DNA of 64,000 nt from OLB4 sp002050165 (lineage in GTDB: Bacteria; Bacteroidota; Ignavibacteria; Tepidaquicellales; Tepidaquicellaceae): NCBI GenBank assembly GCA_030263475.1, contig SZPC01000004.1:62001-126000 (forward strand). The letters are read 5' to 3'. Positions 25,121 through 34,016 of the stretch are shown piece by piece (the first letter of the stretch is position 1; every line of letters begins with the position of its first letter). Position numbers and translations under genes: made by a program. A model generated the notes under the pieces. The model saw nothing but the letters and a program-made list of their open reading frames with translations, did not search any database and was not told the DNA's origin.

Positions 25121-26134
25121 TTAACTATTGTGCGCCTCTAAACACTCAATTATTTTATTGTTTGCCTCGCGATTTCCGATAGTTATTCGTAGGGATTTAT
25201 CTTGTCCGAAAATTTTCAAATTGCATATCAGGATTTCCCGATCCAAAAGTTTTTCAAATATTAAATCCTTTTCCTGTTCATCATCAAACGACAAATAAAG
25301 AAAATTTGCTTGTGATTCTATTACATTAAAACCTGAATCCTTTAAAGAGCTGTAGAGATAATTTCTTTCTATATTATTTTGTTCTTTACATTCTTGAATA
25401 AAGTTTTCGTATTTTAGAGCGATAATAGCTGCCTGTTCGGAGATTAGGTTAAAGAAAAATGGTATTCTGTTTTGTTTCATTCTCTCCGACAAGCTTTCCT
25501 CTAAAACAGCGTAACCGATCCTGAGTCCCGCAAGTCCGTAAATTTTTGAGAATGTACGGACAATCACTACATTCGGATATTTTCTCTGCAAAGATAAAGA
25601 ATCGGGGAAAGTAGTATCGGTAACATATTCAAAATATGCCTCATCAATTACCACTAAAATCTCAGGGCTGATTTCACACAACAGTAATTCAAGTTCTGAA
25701 TTGGAAATGATAGTACCTGTCGGGTTATTCGGATTTGCGATGAAAATCACCTTTGTTTTATTGCTTATTAACGGGAAGATATTATTTACGTCACACACAA
25801 AATTATTTTGTTTCGCGAGGTGGACTTTTCTCCTGTGAGATTTCGCTACCTGTTGGTATGCAACAAAGCTTCTATCAAATATAATAATTTCTTCATCGGG
25901 TTCAACAAATGTTTGCACAATTCCATCTATTACTCTGACCGATCCTCCGCCGGTAACAATATTTTGTGGTGATACCGAAAATTTTTCCGCAAGAATCTCC
26001 TCTAGTCGTCCTGAGTGTTGTGGATAGAGGTTAACGTTTGTAATTTTATGGTTGATGGAATTTAAAACTTCCGGAGCACAACCATAGAAATTTTCGTTTG
26101 CATTTAGTTTTATTACTTTACCTCTATTTGACAT
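25121..26134 (-). CDS. class I/II aminotransferase, HisC/aromatic type
   Basis: This PLP enzyme of about 337 residues opens with KLNANENFYGCAPEVL, has IANPNNPTGTIIS (the conserved N-P-N-N-P-T-G), and the PLP lysine in TFSKIYGLAGLRIGY. The fold group includes histidinol-phosphate and aromatic aminotransferases. It is the last gene of the 15-gene operon, so I infer that it transaminates an aromatic amino acid, probably tryptophan to indole-3-pyruvate, feeding the IorAB oxidoreductase. The start is taken at MSNRGKVIKLNANE, overlapping the FAD-subunit gene by 22 bases. The longer frame to 26194 would overlap by 82. No his genes are nearby, which argues against a histidine role. Confidence 0.8.
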   Translation of the reverse strand: MSNRGKVIKLNANENFYGCAPEVLNSINHKITNVNLYPQHSGRLEEILAEKFSVSPQNIVTGGGSVRVIDGIVQTFVEPDEEIIIFDRSFVAYQQVAKSHRRKVHLAKQNNFVCDVNNIFPLISNKTKVIFIANPNNPTGTIISNSELELLLCEISPEILVVIDEAYFEYVTDTTFPDSLSLQRKYPNVVIVRTFSKIYGLAGLRIGYAVLEESLSERMKQNRIPFFFNLISEQAAIIALKYENFIQECKEQNNIERNYLYSSLKDSGFNVIESQANFLYLSFDDEQEKDLIFEKLLDREILICNLKIFGQDKSLRITIGNREANNKIIECLEAHNS

Positions 26135-27009
26135 TTTATTATATCCTCGATAATTGATTTGCTCAAGTTGAAAAGTACTTTTTCCCTGTACCATCTCGTT
26201 GCCCTTATGTCGCTTATCGGATCGGAATATTCCGATACTTTCAATGCAAAACTTTCAGCGTCTCTTTCAGTAAGTGCATTAATATTTTTTCTGTTTATGA
26301 AATCGCACGCTTTGGCGGTGAATCTTATCGTTGGCGCTACAGCGCCGATAGCAAATCCTGATGTGAGAATTTTATTAAAACCGTCAATCTGAATGTGATA
26401 TGCAATTGAAACAACCGAACATTCCATAGACCTCCGGGTACCGATTTTTATAAAGGAGGAAAAGAGCTTAACAGTATTCTTTTTATTTCCCGGGATGATG
26501 ATTTCATAGAGAAGTTCACCTTTTTTCAATGCTGTTTGTCTTGGTCCCTCGAAAAAATCTCTTATACGGATCTCTCTTTCTCCATGAACTCCGATAATAA
26601 CACACGTGGCATCAAGTGAAACTAATGCACAGGTGATATCGCCTGACGGTGAAGCAGTGCAGATATTACCCCCGATTGTCGCAACTTGCCGGATTTGTGT
26701 TGAAGCCAGATTATAAGCTGCTTCCCAAAGCACAGGATAAAGTAATTTTATGTTCAGATTTCTTACAATATCATTTGCAGTTACCCCCGCTCCTAATCTG
26801 ACAGAATTCTTCGTTTGTGAAATCCCCCTGAACTTAAAATCATTTATTTGAGATAAATTTACTAAAGTAAGGTCATCTTCCGGGTTCCTCTTTAATTCAA
26901 TTAAGATATCCGTACACCCTGCAGCATAACGGTATTTCCGATGCTTTAATTTTTTTAAAACAAGAAAAAGTTCTTTGAAACTTTGCGGGTTTATTAATTC
27001 AAAATTCAT
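26113..27009 (-). CDS. molybdenum hydroxylase, FAD subunit (CoxM/XdhB type)
   Basis: This 298-residue protein is of the CO-dehydrogenase-medium-chain/xanthine-dehydrogenase FAD family. The FAD-binding signatures are YRYAAGCTDILIELK near residue 30 and ATIGGNICTASPSGD near residue 115. It takes electrons from the [2Fe-2S] subunit and passes them to an acceptor. Together with the two genes upstream it makes a complete three-subunit enzyme. Start and stop overlap neighbours by a few bases. I infer it is part of an indoleacetate 2-hydroxylase. The primary electron acceptor is not evident. Confidence 0.88.
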   Translation of the reverse strand: MNFELINPQSFKELFLVLKKLKHRKYRYAAGCTDILIELKRNPEDDLTLVNLSQINDFKFRGISQTKNSVRLGAGVTANDIVRNLNIKLLYPVLWEAAYNLASTQIRQVATIGGNICTASPSGDITCALVSLDATCVIIGVHGEREIRIRDFFEGPRQTALKKGELLYEIIIPGNKKNTVKLFSSFIKIGTRRSMECSVVSIAYHIQIDGFNKILTSGFAIGAVAPTIRFTAKACDFINRKNINALTERDAESFALKVSEYSDPISDIRATRWYREKVLFNLSKSIIEDIIKCQIEVK

Positions 27010-29327
27010 TTTCCGTTCCGGACTGTTAAATTCTTCTTTGTTCGGGAAGTCTGCTTCCCGTTGATTGCCCTTAATACGCGTTCGGGAGTAATCGGTAGTT
27101 CCAGTAGTTCAATTCCTAAAGCATTGCAGACAGCGTTAGTAATGGCTGCAGCGGTTGGAATCAAGGGAGCTTCGCCCACACCTTTAGCGCCGTAAGGTCC
27201 GTGGCGGTCATTGGTTTCTATTGGCGTAAAATGGATTTCGGGGATATCTGACGCAGTGGGAATTTTATAATTATGGAAATTTGAATTAAGAATCATCCCA
27301 CTGTTCATCAGAAGTTCCTCACAGATTGCGTAACCCAACCCCTGTAAGACGCCGCCGTGAATTTGACCTTCCAATAGCAACGGATTTAGAACTTTCCCGA
27401 CATCCTGCGCAACATGCACCTTCAGAACTCTGACATTACCGGTATAGGTATCAACTTCTACCTCAATTGACTGGGAAGCGAAAGCATATGTACCTGATAC
27501 ATTACCTTTGAATTCTTTATCTTGAAATTCACTTAAAGGTTCGTAAAAATAAAAAGCAATTGCGAGTTCGTTTGGTTCGGTGAATTGCATTTCTCTCACA
27601 ACTTTATCAATTGCAATTTTTGACCGGGTTTGGTTTGAAAATAGATATCCGCTCTCATAAATAAAATCTGCAGATGGTTCGTTCATCAACTGCCGCGCTT
27701 TTGCGTTCAGTTTATTTTTTAACTTTTTGATAGCTCCGAGCAATGAATTTCCGGCAACAAAACTTGTTCGTGATGCATGGACACCAACATCCCACGGTTT
27801 GATATCAGTGTCTGAATTAATAACCTTTATCTTGTTTAATGCAATTCCAAGTTCCTCAGCTGCTATCATTGCCAGAACCGTTTCAGAGCCCTGCCCTATT
27901 TCATTCGCTCCGGTGATTATGGTACAAAATCCGTACGGATCGATCTTTACTATTGATCCACAACCATCTGAACGATAAATCTTTGCCCCGCCACCAACGT
28001 GAAGCATGGATGCAAATCCGATTCCCTTCTTATATCTTTCGTTTGATGTTGTTCTAATTTTGGTTTTCGAACTTTTAATAACCGATTCCAGGCATTGCCT
28101 GTGACCACAGGTCTGATAGTGTAATCCCTGTCCTGTTATCTCACCTTGTTCGTTTGCGTTGATCAAGCGGATTTCATCTTTACCCATTCCGATCTCATCA
28201 GCCAGCATATCAATCATTCTTTCGAGTGCAAAAGTTGCCTGCGGATTACCATAACCTCTGAATGAACCCGCAAATACATTATTAGTATATACAGCCGTTG
28301 CGTGAAAGTAACACGCCGGAATTTTATATAAAGATGAAAACGCCTGCATAATGACAAATGGTGTAGTTGCCCCCCACGAAGTATAAGCTCCGTTATCTTT
28401 AATAACATTAACTTCCCTGAACGTGAAATTTCCCTTACTATCAATACCGGCGGTTAAATCAATTATCATTGGTTGTCTCGTTGGCGATGCAATGAACTCC
28501 TCTTCCCGCGAATATAATATTTGTACAGGTTTGCCGGTTTTAATTGATAATAGTGCACAGATTGGTTCAAATGGATACATATCTAACTTGCTGCCAAAAC
28601 CACCGCCAATCACAGGTTGAATAATTCTGATATCCGATGGATTCATTTTCAACGCGTGAGCCATATCGCGCTGATAGAGAAAAGGTACTTGAGTAGAACT
28701 GTACAATAAAAGTTTACCATCAGATTGACTGTATGCTGCCGTAATATTGCTCGTAGCCATACAAGCATGGGTCATCCTCGGAAGACTAAATCTTCTGGTC
28801 AGTATAATCTTGCTTCGTTTTTTTTGTTTTTCAAGGTTTCCGTGTTCGTAATGAAATTCACCTGCGATATTTTTATTTTTAAAATTCCCGATGGAAAATT
28901 TATTAATCTTCGGGGCAGAAGGTTTCAGCGCCTCGAATGGATCGAATACTCCCTTTCGTTTTTTATATTTTACTTTAATTAAACTAAGTGCAGTTAATGC
29001 TATTTCTTTTGTTTCTGCAGCAACTGCTGCTATTTCATCGCGGATACAATTTACCTCACCTGCTTTTATAACCGGATGGTCGCGTTTGAAACTGATATTG
29101 TTTGTGTCAATATCATCGGCTGTAATCACGCAAGCTACACCAGGAAGTTTTTTCGCTTCAGAAACATCAATCGTAAAAGTTGCACTCGGATATTTTGTTC
29201 TTAATATAGCGCCATGCAACATACCGGGAAGAACTATATCATGTCCATAAACAGCTTTACCTGTTACTCTGATACCTGCATCGTGTTTTGGTACAGGTGT
29301 ACCGATTATTTTTGTATCAGTATTCAA
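27006..29327 (-). CDS. molybdenum hydroxylase, molybdopterin-binding large subunit
   Basis: This 773-residue subunit is of the xanthine-dehydrogenase/aldehyde-oxidase family. Seen are PVIGGGFGSKLD (MoCo binding), AGSFRGYGNPQATFALE with the active-site arginine typical of purine/N-heterocycle hydroxylases, NEIGQGSETVLAMI, and the catalytic glutamate in GVGEAPLIPT near residue 730. These enzymes hydroxylate a carbon next to a ring nitrogen using water. The CO-dehydrogenase S-selanylcysteine loop is absent. In this operon the natural substrate would be indole-3-acetate, giving 2-oxindole-3-acetate; that substrate is inference. No XdhC-type maturation factor is in the operon. Confidence 0.88.
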   Translation of the reverse strand: MNTDTKIIGTPVPKHDAGIRVTGKAVYGHDIVLPGMLHGAILRTKYPSATFTIDVSEAKKLPGVACVITADDIDTNNISFKRDHPVIKAGEVNCIRDEIAAVAAETKEIALTALSLIKVKYKKRKGVFDPFEALKPSAPKINKFSIGNFKNKNIAGEFHYEHGNLEKQKKRSKIILTRRFSLPRMTHACMATSNITAAYSQSDGKLLLYSSTQVPFLYQRDMAHALKMNPSDIRIIQPVIGGGFGSKLDMYPFEPICALLSIKTGKPVQILYSREEEFIASPTRQPMIIDLTAGIDSKGNFTFREVNVIKDNGAYTSWGATTPFVIMQAFSSLYKIPACYFHATAVYTNNVFAGSFRGYGNPQATFALERMIDMLADEIGMGKDEIRLINANEQGEITGQGLHYQTCGHRQCLESVIKSSKTKIRTTSNERYKKGIGFASMLHVGGGAKIYRSDGCGSIVKIDPYGFCTIITGANEIGQGSETVLAMIAAEELGIALNKIKVINSDTDIKPWDVGVHASRTSFVAGNSLLGAIKKLKNKLNAKARQLMNEPSADFIYESGYLFSNQTRSKIAIDKVVREMQFTEPNELAIAFYFYEPLSEFQDKEFKGNVSGTYAFASQSIEVEVDTYTGNVRVLKVHVAQDVGKVLNPLLLEGQIHGGVLQGLGYAICEELLMNSGMILNSNFHNYKIPTASDIPEIHFTPIETNDRHGPYGAKGVGEAPLIPTAAAITNAVCNALGIELLELPITPERVLRAINGKQTSRTKKNLTVRNGK

Positions 29328-29860
29328 CCCGATTTTCTTTCTACATTATTAATAAGCTCGAGAGCTGATTTTATTATGTTCACATAACCGGTACATCTGC
29401 AGAGATTTCCCTCAAGCCATTTTTTCACATCGTTCTCAGTTAACTTTGGTTTTTTACCGGTTAGTTTAGAATTGACTAAGTTCTCATATTCAAACATCAG
29501 CGCTTTAATAGAGAGCGCCATTCCTGAAGTACAAAACCCACACTGTACCGCGCCGTTTTTTACTAATGAATCCTGAACAGTGCTAAGTGAACCGTCATTG
29601 CACGATAGACCTTCGATTGTTGTAACTGTTTTACCGTTTATATTTGCAGCGAGGTACAAGCATGAATTTACGGGTACATCATTTATTAGTACAGTGCATG
29701 CACCGCATTCACCTTCGTTGCAACCCGGTTTGGTACCTTTCATGTTGAAGGTATTCCTGATAAGGTCAAGTAATAAAGTAGAAGCGGATATTTCAGCTTT
29801 AACATCCTTACCATTAAGGTTAAAGTTTACAATAAAAGATCCTGTATCTGAATTTTTCAC
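29324..29860 (-). CDS. molybdenum hydroxylase, [2Fe-2S] subunit (CoxS type)
   Basis: This 178-residue protein has two [2Fe-2S] domains. The plant-type cluster cysteines are in GCNEGECGACTVLIN, with a further Cys at NSCLYLA. The second, all-helical cluster is in CGFCTSGMAL and GNLCRCTGYVNII. This is the usual electron wire between molybdopterin and FAD in three-subunit hydroxylases. A loop between the last two motifs (about residues 130-145) is slightly longer than usual. It overlaps the large-subunit start by four bases. Confidence 0.92.
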   Translation of the reverse strand: MKNSDTGSFIVNFNLNGKDVKAEISASTLLLDLIRNTFNMKGTKPGCNEGECGACTVLINDVPVNSCLYLAANINGKTVTTIEGLSCNDGSLSTVQDSLVKNGAVQCGFCTSGMALSIKALMFEYENLVNSKLTGKKPKLTENDVKKWLEGNLCRCTGYVNIIKSALELINNVERKSG

Positions 29861-29871
29861 TCCTCTGAAAA

Positions 29872-30468
29872 TTAAACTGTTTGTGGATTTATTAAATATT
29901 CGTAACCCATTCTGAATGCATTGAGAGTTTGTCTGATTTGGATTTCCGGTACAGTTCGGCTGATAGCCTCCTCGATTGATTGTACTGAAAGTGGAAATTC
30001 ATTAATACCTGAAGCAATTCCCACAAAGAATACATTATGGTGAATAGTATTGATTCCCGCAGGAAATTCATCCACATAAACAACTTTCTTGCATTGACCG
30101 TTTAAATAATCTGTGAAAGAGTTTGTATCTGGATACTGCACCTGACCGGCATTTACAGAATGAGGTAATATCTTATTGTTACCAAATATAACAACACTTT
30201 GACGGTGAATGAAATTTGTACACCGTTGGGTTTCCAGTGGCTCAAGTCCTATTAAGAAATCAACATTAGCCTTTCCGGTGAAACCGGTATTGAATTCACC
30301 TAATCCGATACCGGCAGTTACCGTACCACCCCGTTGGGACAATCCGTGAATTTCACTTACACATACGGGAATACCGGAAATTACAGCAGCTTCAGCGATA
30401 AGATTTGTGAGGTAAACGATTCCTTGTCCGCCAACTCCGGCGATTAATATTTTAACGTTTGTTTTCAT
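29872..30468 (-). CDS. iorB: indolepyruvate oxidoreductase beta subunit (IorB)
   Basis: This 198-residue member of the pyruvate:ferredoxin-oxidoreductase gamma-domain family has the nucleotide/CoA-binding GVGGQGIVYLTNLIAEAA at the N-terminus and HGLSQRGGTVTAGI near residue 42, both hallmark motifs of IorB. It pairs with IorA to oxidatively decarboxylate arylpyruvates to aryl-acetyl-CoA. Its start overlaps the giant IorA-fusion stop by four bases. Confidence 0.92.
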   Translation of the reverse strand: MKTNVKILIAGVGGQGIVYLTNLIAEAAVISGIPVCVSEIHGLSQRGGTVTAGIGLGEFNTGFTGKANVDFLIGLEPLETQRCTNFIHRQSVVIFGNNKILPHSVNAGQVQYPDTNSFTDYLNGQCKKVVYVDEFPAGINTIHHNVFFVGIASGINEFPLSVQSIEEAISRTVPEIQIRQTLNAFRMGYEYLINPQTV

Positions 30469-33400
30469 AGCGGTACGGATTGATTAACTAATACCGGATC
30501 GCTAACCCAATGAATAGCATCGTTCGGGCAGACATCTATGCACAGCCCACACAAGGTACAACGATCATCGTCAATTCTGACTTTACCGTTAACTTTTATC
30601 ATTGCCGGACAACCGAAGTTATCGATACAATGATTGCATTTCATACATGATTGGTACAAATTAAATCTTTCAACTTCATCGCGTATAGTCTTAAGTTCTA
30701 ACCCTTCAATATTGCCGGAATTCAGTACCGGTGTGTAATCAAGTAATTTCCCTTTCAGGTTGTTCAATTCTTTTAATGCTTTTTCTCCCTCATAATTGAA
30801 ACCGTAATTCTCGAGTAACTTTCTTACATCAACAGCAGCCTTTTTACCGGAAGCAATTGCTCCGATAACGCTCATACTATTACCGGAATGTATATCGCCT
30901 GCAATGAAAATATTTTTCGCTATAGGGTTGTTTTCGTGCGAAAAAATTCTGCCACTGCTATCAAATTTATTCCGGTTGATTTCAATTAACGCATCGCTGT
31001 CAGAGGATTGACCGATTGCTGTTAAAATAAAATCGCATTTCAGTTCACATAGAAATTCTTTATTTGAGAAGGAATTCAGAACAATATTTATTCTATCTTC
31101 ACAACTACAATTCGAAACGTAACTATCCGGAATAATTTCAATTCCCTCAGCTTTCGCATTTGAAATTTCTTCAGCAAAAGCTGGCATGTCATTTTCTTTT
31201 TCAATACAGGTTATTATAACCCTGTTTTTAGGGTTGAGTATTCTTGCCGCCCTTGCTGTATCGAGTGCGCTGTTTCCACCGCCGATAACGACGAAGGTTA
31301 TTTCTGCAGTAATTTCAGAAATACCGCTGTTAAACTTTTTAAGAAATGTCAGAGCATCTGAACGTTTTGATTCCGGTACAGACATCTCAATTAAATCAAG
31401 TTTCTTTGAGTGCCACATACCGATTGCGAGTATAATTGCATCGAAACTCTCTGAAAGTTCGGTTAAACTGTAATCAGTTCCCAAAACGGAATTGAAATGA
31501 AATTGAACCCCCATTTTTTCTAGTTGCATTGCCTCATATTCAAAGCCTGATTTATCCATTCTGAACCATGGAATTCCAAAAGCAACCATACCGCCGGGTT
31601 TATTTTGCTTCTCAAAAATTTCCACTTCATATCCGTTTTGAACGAGATCATACGCAGCGCTCAATCCCGAAGGTCCGGCGCCTATGACTGCAATTTTTTT
31701 ATTTTTCTTTTCAGCATTCTTTGCCCTTGAGATTGGTGCGGAAAAGTCAAGATAGTTATTGTCAAACGATGAAACGAATTTTTTTAATGCTTTAATTGGA
31801 ACATTACCGGTTGAGATGTAAGAAATTTCTTCATTCCACTTTTCGTCTGTTTCAATTTTCATTAGCTCACATGATCTATGACAAATATCTCCGCAGGTTT
31901 TTGAGAATAACATTTTATCCCGCACAATCTCTACTGCGGACTTATAATCTCCCTCGAGGATTGAATTAAAAAAACCATGATTACAAATATTTGCCGGACA
32001 CAACTGTAACTCTCCGGGAATGGAAACTTCTGCGAATAACTTTGCCCGTGCCCGTGAAAGATTACTTCTGGAAGAGTAGCATCTCGAACAGACAATGGCT
32101 TCATCATCGTGATTTGCACAAGTATTACACAATGATTCTTCGACAATTATTTTCTTTTTTACAGGATGCAAATCTATAAATTCGGGAAGGAAAACACATG
32201 GCGCTTTGGCAATGACAACAGAGATTCCCCGGTGTTGCATAGCTTTATTTAACTTTGCAAACCCATCACGCAGATTAAACGGATCGAATTCCTCAACAAC
32301 TTCAATACCTAAACCTCTCAGCAACGGGGCAATTTCAATCTGATTATACTTTGGTAGATTTTGTGACGCACCCGGATGTGACTGTCTTCCGGTCATTGCG
32401 ATTGTCCGGTTATCGAAAATTACAACCAGAATATTTGCACGGGTATAAACTGCGTTAACCAATGACGCAAGTCCGGAGTGGAAAAAAGTTCCATCACCGA
32501 CAAGTGCAACAGTTTTTAATGGTTTTGGACTATTGCAATGTTGGTTATTATCCTGATCAACATCTATAATTTTTGAATTCTCATACCGCGTCAAAGCTTC
32601 GCTCAAGCCCTGCGCCATTGAAATACTCATCCCCATGTGATTGATTGTATCTATCATTTTAAGAGGTGGTAGCGCCCCCAGCCCGAAACACCCTATATCG
32701 CCGCATAGTATCAACTCGCTTTCCTCTCGCGGAATTACAAGTTTCAACAGGTAAAAAGTTGAGCGGTGAGGGCAACCTGCGCAAAGCACCGGTGGTCTTG
32801 GCGGTAAGAGTTCGGTAAATTCTTTCACATTTTCAAGAGGTTGTTTTTGAACTTTACCAATTTGTAGATCTAAAAACTCAAACAAAGTTTGTTTTATAAG
32901 ATCAATGTTAAACTCACCGGCAACGGTTAATCCGGAAAAACCTTTACCCAAAATTTCCGTATTAATGCATTCTTTCTGAGCAATAACTCTAATCGCATTT
33001 TCTGTAATGGGTTCAAGTTCCTCCACAATAAGAATTTTTTGTAAATTATTTTTCAGAAAGTCTGCTACCACCTTCTCGGGAAATGGATTAACTAAACCTA
33101 TATTTAAAACATATACCTGTTCATTGATTTTATTATCATGTAATACTTCACAAACGTATTCGGATGCTACGCCACTTGTGATAATTCCATACCGGGTATT
33201 TTCATTTCCTGAAATTATTTTACAACTTTCCCTTTGCATGGCGGATATTTCAGGATCATTTAGTTTTTCCAATAATCTGGAATGTGCTGCAGCAGTGCGG
33301 GCGGGAATGTTAATATGTTCAGGTATCCTTTCAAACCCTGCAATACGATCATCAGCATTTATTACTCCGAAATTAACTATCCCCCTGGAATGTGAAACGC

Positions 33401-33980
33401 GGGTTGTGGTTCTGATAATAACTGGTAACTTTAATTTGCCGGATAACCTGAAGGCAAGAACAGTGAACTCCTTCGCCTCGTTTGGGTTTGATGGATTTAA
33501 GAGTGGAACATTTGCCATTGCACCCCAGTATCTTGAATCCTGTTCATTTGAGCTGGAGTGACATCCGGGATCATCACAGACAACAATAACAAGTGGCGCC
33601 GATATTGTCTGATATGTTATGCTCATCAATGCATCGCTTGCGACATTCATACCCACGTTTTTCATAACGCACATCGAACTCCTGTTCCCTATAGAATAAG
33701 CAATCGCTTTTTCCAGCGCAATCTTCTCATTAATACTATATTCAAAATAAATTTTTGTATTTGCCTGAACCGGATATATCTGACGGTAATCAGGGTTAGA
33801 GAGGAAAGAGTCAACGTAGTTAAACACTTCAGAAATTTCAGTTGAGGGAGTACCTGGATATGAGAAAACACCGTTAACACCAGCTTCTATAGCGCCCCGC
33901 GCAATTGCTATATTTCCCATTATACACCGCTTTTGGGAAATTGGATAACTGGTTAGTATGTCAATTGTTTCTTTCAGCAT
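30465..33980 (-). CDS. iorA: IorA-GltD-ferredoxin triple fusion (indolepyruvate oxidoreductase alpha)
   Basis: This 1171-residue protein has three parts. Residues 1-610 are IorA, with TPP-binding motifs GDIGCFGLGALPP and GDGTFFHSGLASL and the LCAGCPHRSTFYLL motif. Residues about 615-1090 are a GltD/PreT-type flavoprotein: a cysteine-rich start (LCNTCANHDD; LCPANICNH; CGDICHRSCE), an FAD Rossmann motif AVIGAGPSGLSAAYD, and an NAD(P) motif VVIGGGNSALDTARAA. Residues about 1105-1171 are a two-cluster ferredoxin (CMKCNHC; CTLCGLCIDVCP). Normal IorA is about 600 residues with the ferredoxin directly attached. The insertion suggests electrons from 2-oxoacid oxidation go straight to NAD(P)+, as in phenylglyoxylate:NAD oxidoreductase, where a GltD-like subunit does this. 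The substrate is inferred as indolepyruvate. Confidence 0.9.
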   Translation of the reverse strand: MLKETIDILTSYPISQKRCIMGNIAIARGAIEAGVNGVFSYPGTPSTEISEVFNYVDSFLSNPDYRQIYPVQANTKIYFEYSINEKIALEKAIAYSIGNRSSMCVMKNVGMNVASDALMSITYQTISAPLVIVVCDDPGCHSSSNEQDSRYWGAMANVPLLNPSNPNEAKEFTVLAFRLSGKLKLPVIIRTTTRVSHSRGIVNFGVINADDRIAGFERIPEHINIPARTAAAHSRLLEKLNDPEISAMQRESCKIISGNENTRYGIITSGVASEYVCEVLHDNKINEQVYVLNIGLVNPFPEKVVADFLKNNLQKILIVEELEPITENAIRVIAQKECINTEILGKGFSGLTVAGEFNIDLIKQTLFEFLDLQIGKVQKQPLENVKEFTELLPPRPPVLCAGCPHRSTFYLLKLVIPREESELILCGDIGCFGLGALPPLKMIDTINHMGMSISMAQGLSEALTRYENSKIIDVDQDNNQHCNSPKPLKTVALVGDGTFFHSGLASLVNAVYTRANILVVIFDNRTIAMTGRQSHPGASQNLPKYNQIEIAPLLRGLGIEVVEEFDPFNLRDGFAKLNKAMQHRGISVVIAKAPCVFLPEFIDLHPVKKKIIVEESLCNTCANHDDEAIVCSRCYSSRSNLSRARAKLFAEVSIPGELQLCPANICNHGFFNSILEGDYKSAVEIVRDKMLFSKTCGDICHRSCELMKIETDEKWNEEISYISTGNVPIKALKKFVSSFDNNYLDFSAPISRAKNAEKKNKKIAVIGAGPSGLSAAYDLVQNGYEVEIFEKQNKPGGMVAFGIPWFRMDKSGFEYEAMQLEKMGVQFHFNSVLGTDYSLTELSESFDAIILAIGMWHSKKLDLIEMSVPESKRSDALTFLKKFNSGISEITAEITFVVIGGGNSALDTARAARILNPKNRVIITCIEKENDMPAFAEEISNAKAEGIEIIPDSYVSNCSCEDRINIVLNSFSNKEFLCELKCDFILTAIGQSSDSDALIEINRNKFDSSGRIFSHENNPIAKNIFIAGDIHSGNSMSVIGAIASGKKAAVDVRKLLENYGFNYEGEKALKELNNLKGKLLDYTPVLNSGNIEGLELKTIRDEVERFNLYQSCMKCNHCIDNFGCPAMIKVNGKVRIDDDRCTLCGLCIDVCPNDAIHWVSDPVLVNQSVPL

Positions 33981-34016
33981 TATTAATCACGTTAGTAATG
34001 TTAATGTTGTTTATGT

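Noticed and set aside
25121..26134. histidinol-phosphate aminotransferase for histidine synthesis
   Set aside because: The fold group fits, but there are no other his genes and the gene is inside a catabolic operon next to indolepyruvate oxidoreductase.
27006..29860. aerobic carbon monoxide dehydrogenase
   Set aside because: The selanylcysteine active-site loop of CoxL is not present. The loop reads AGSFRGYGNPQ, as in N-heterocycle hydroxylases.
33007..33561. 184-codon plus-strand frame inside the IorA fusion
   Set aside because: It is antisense to well-conserved IorA sequence. Long shadow frames are expected with this codon use.
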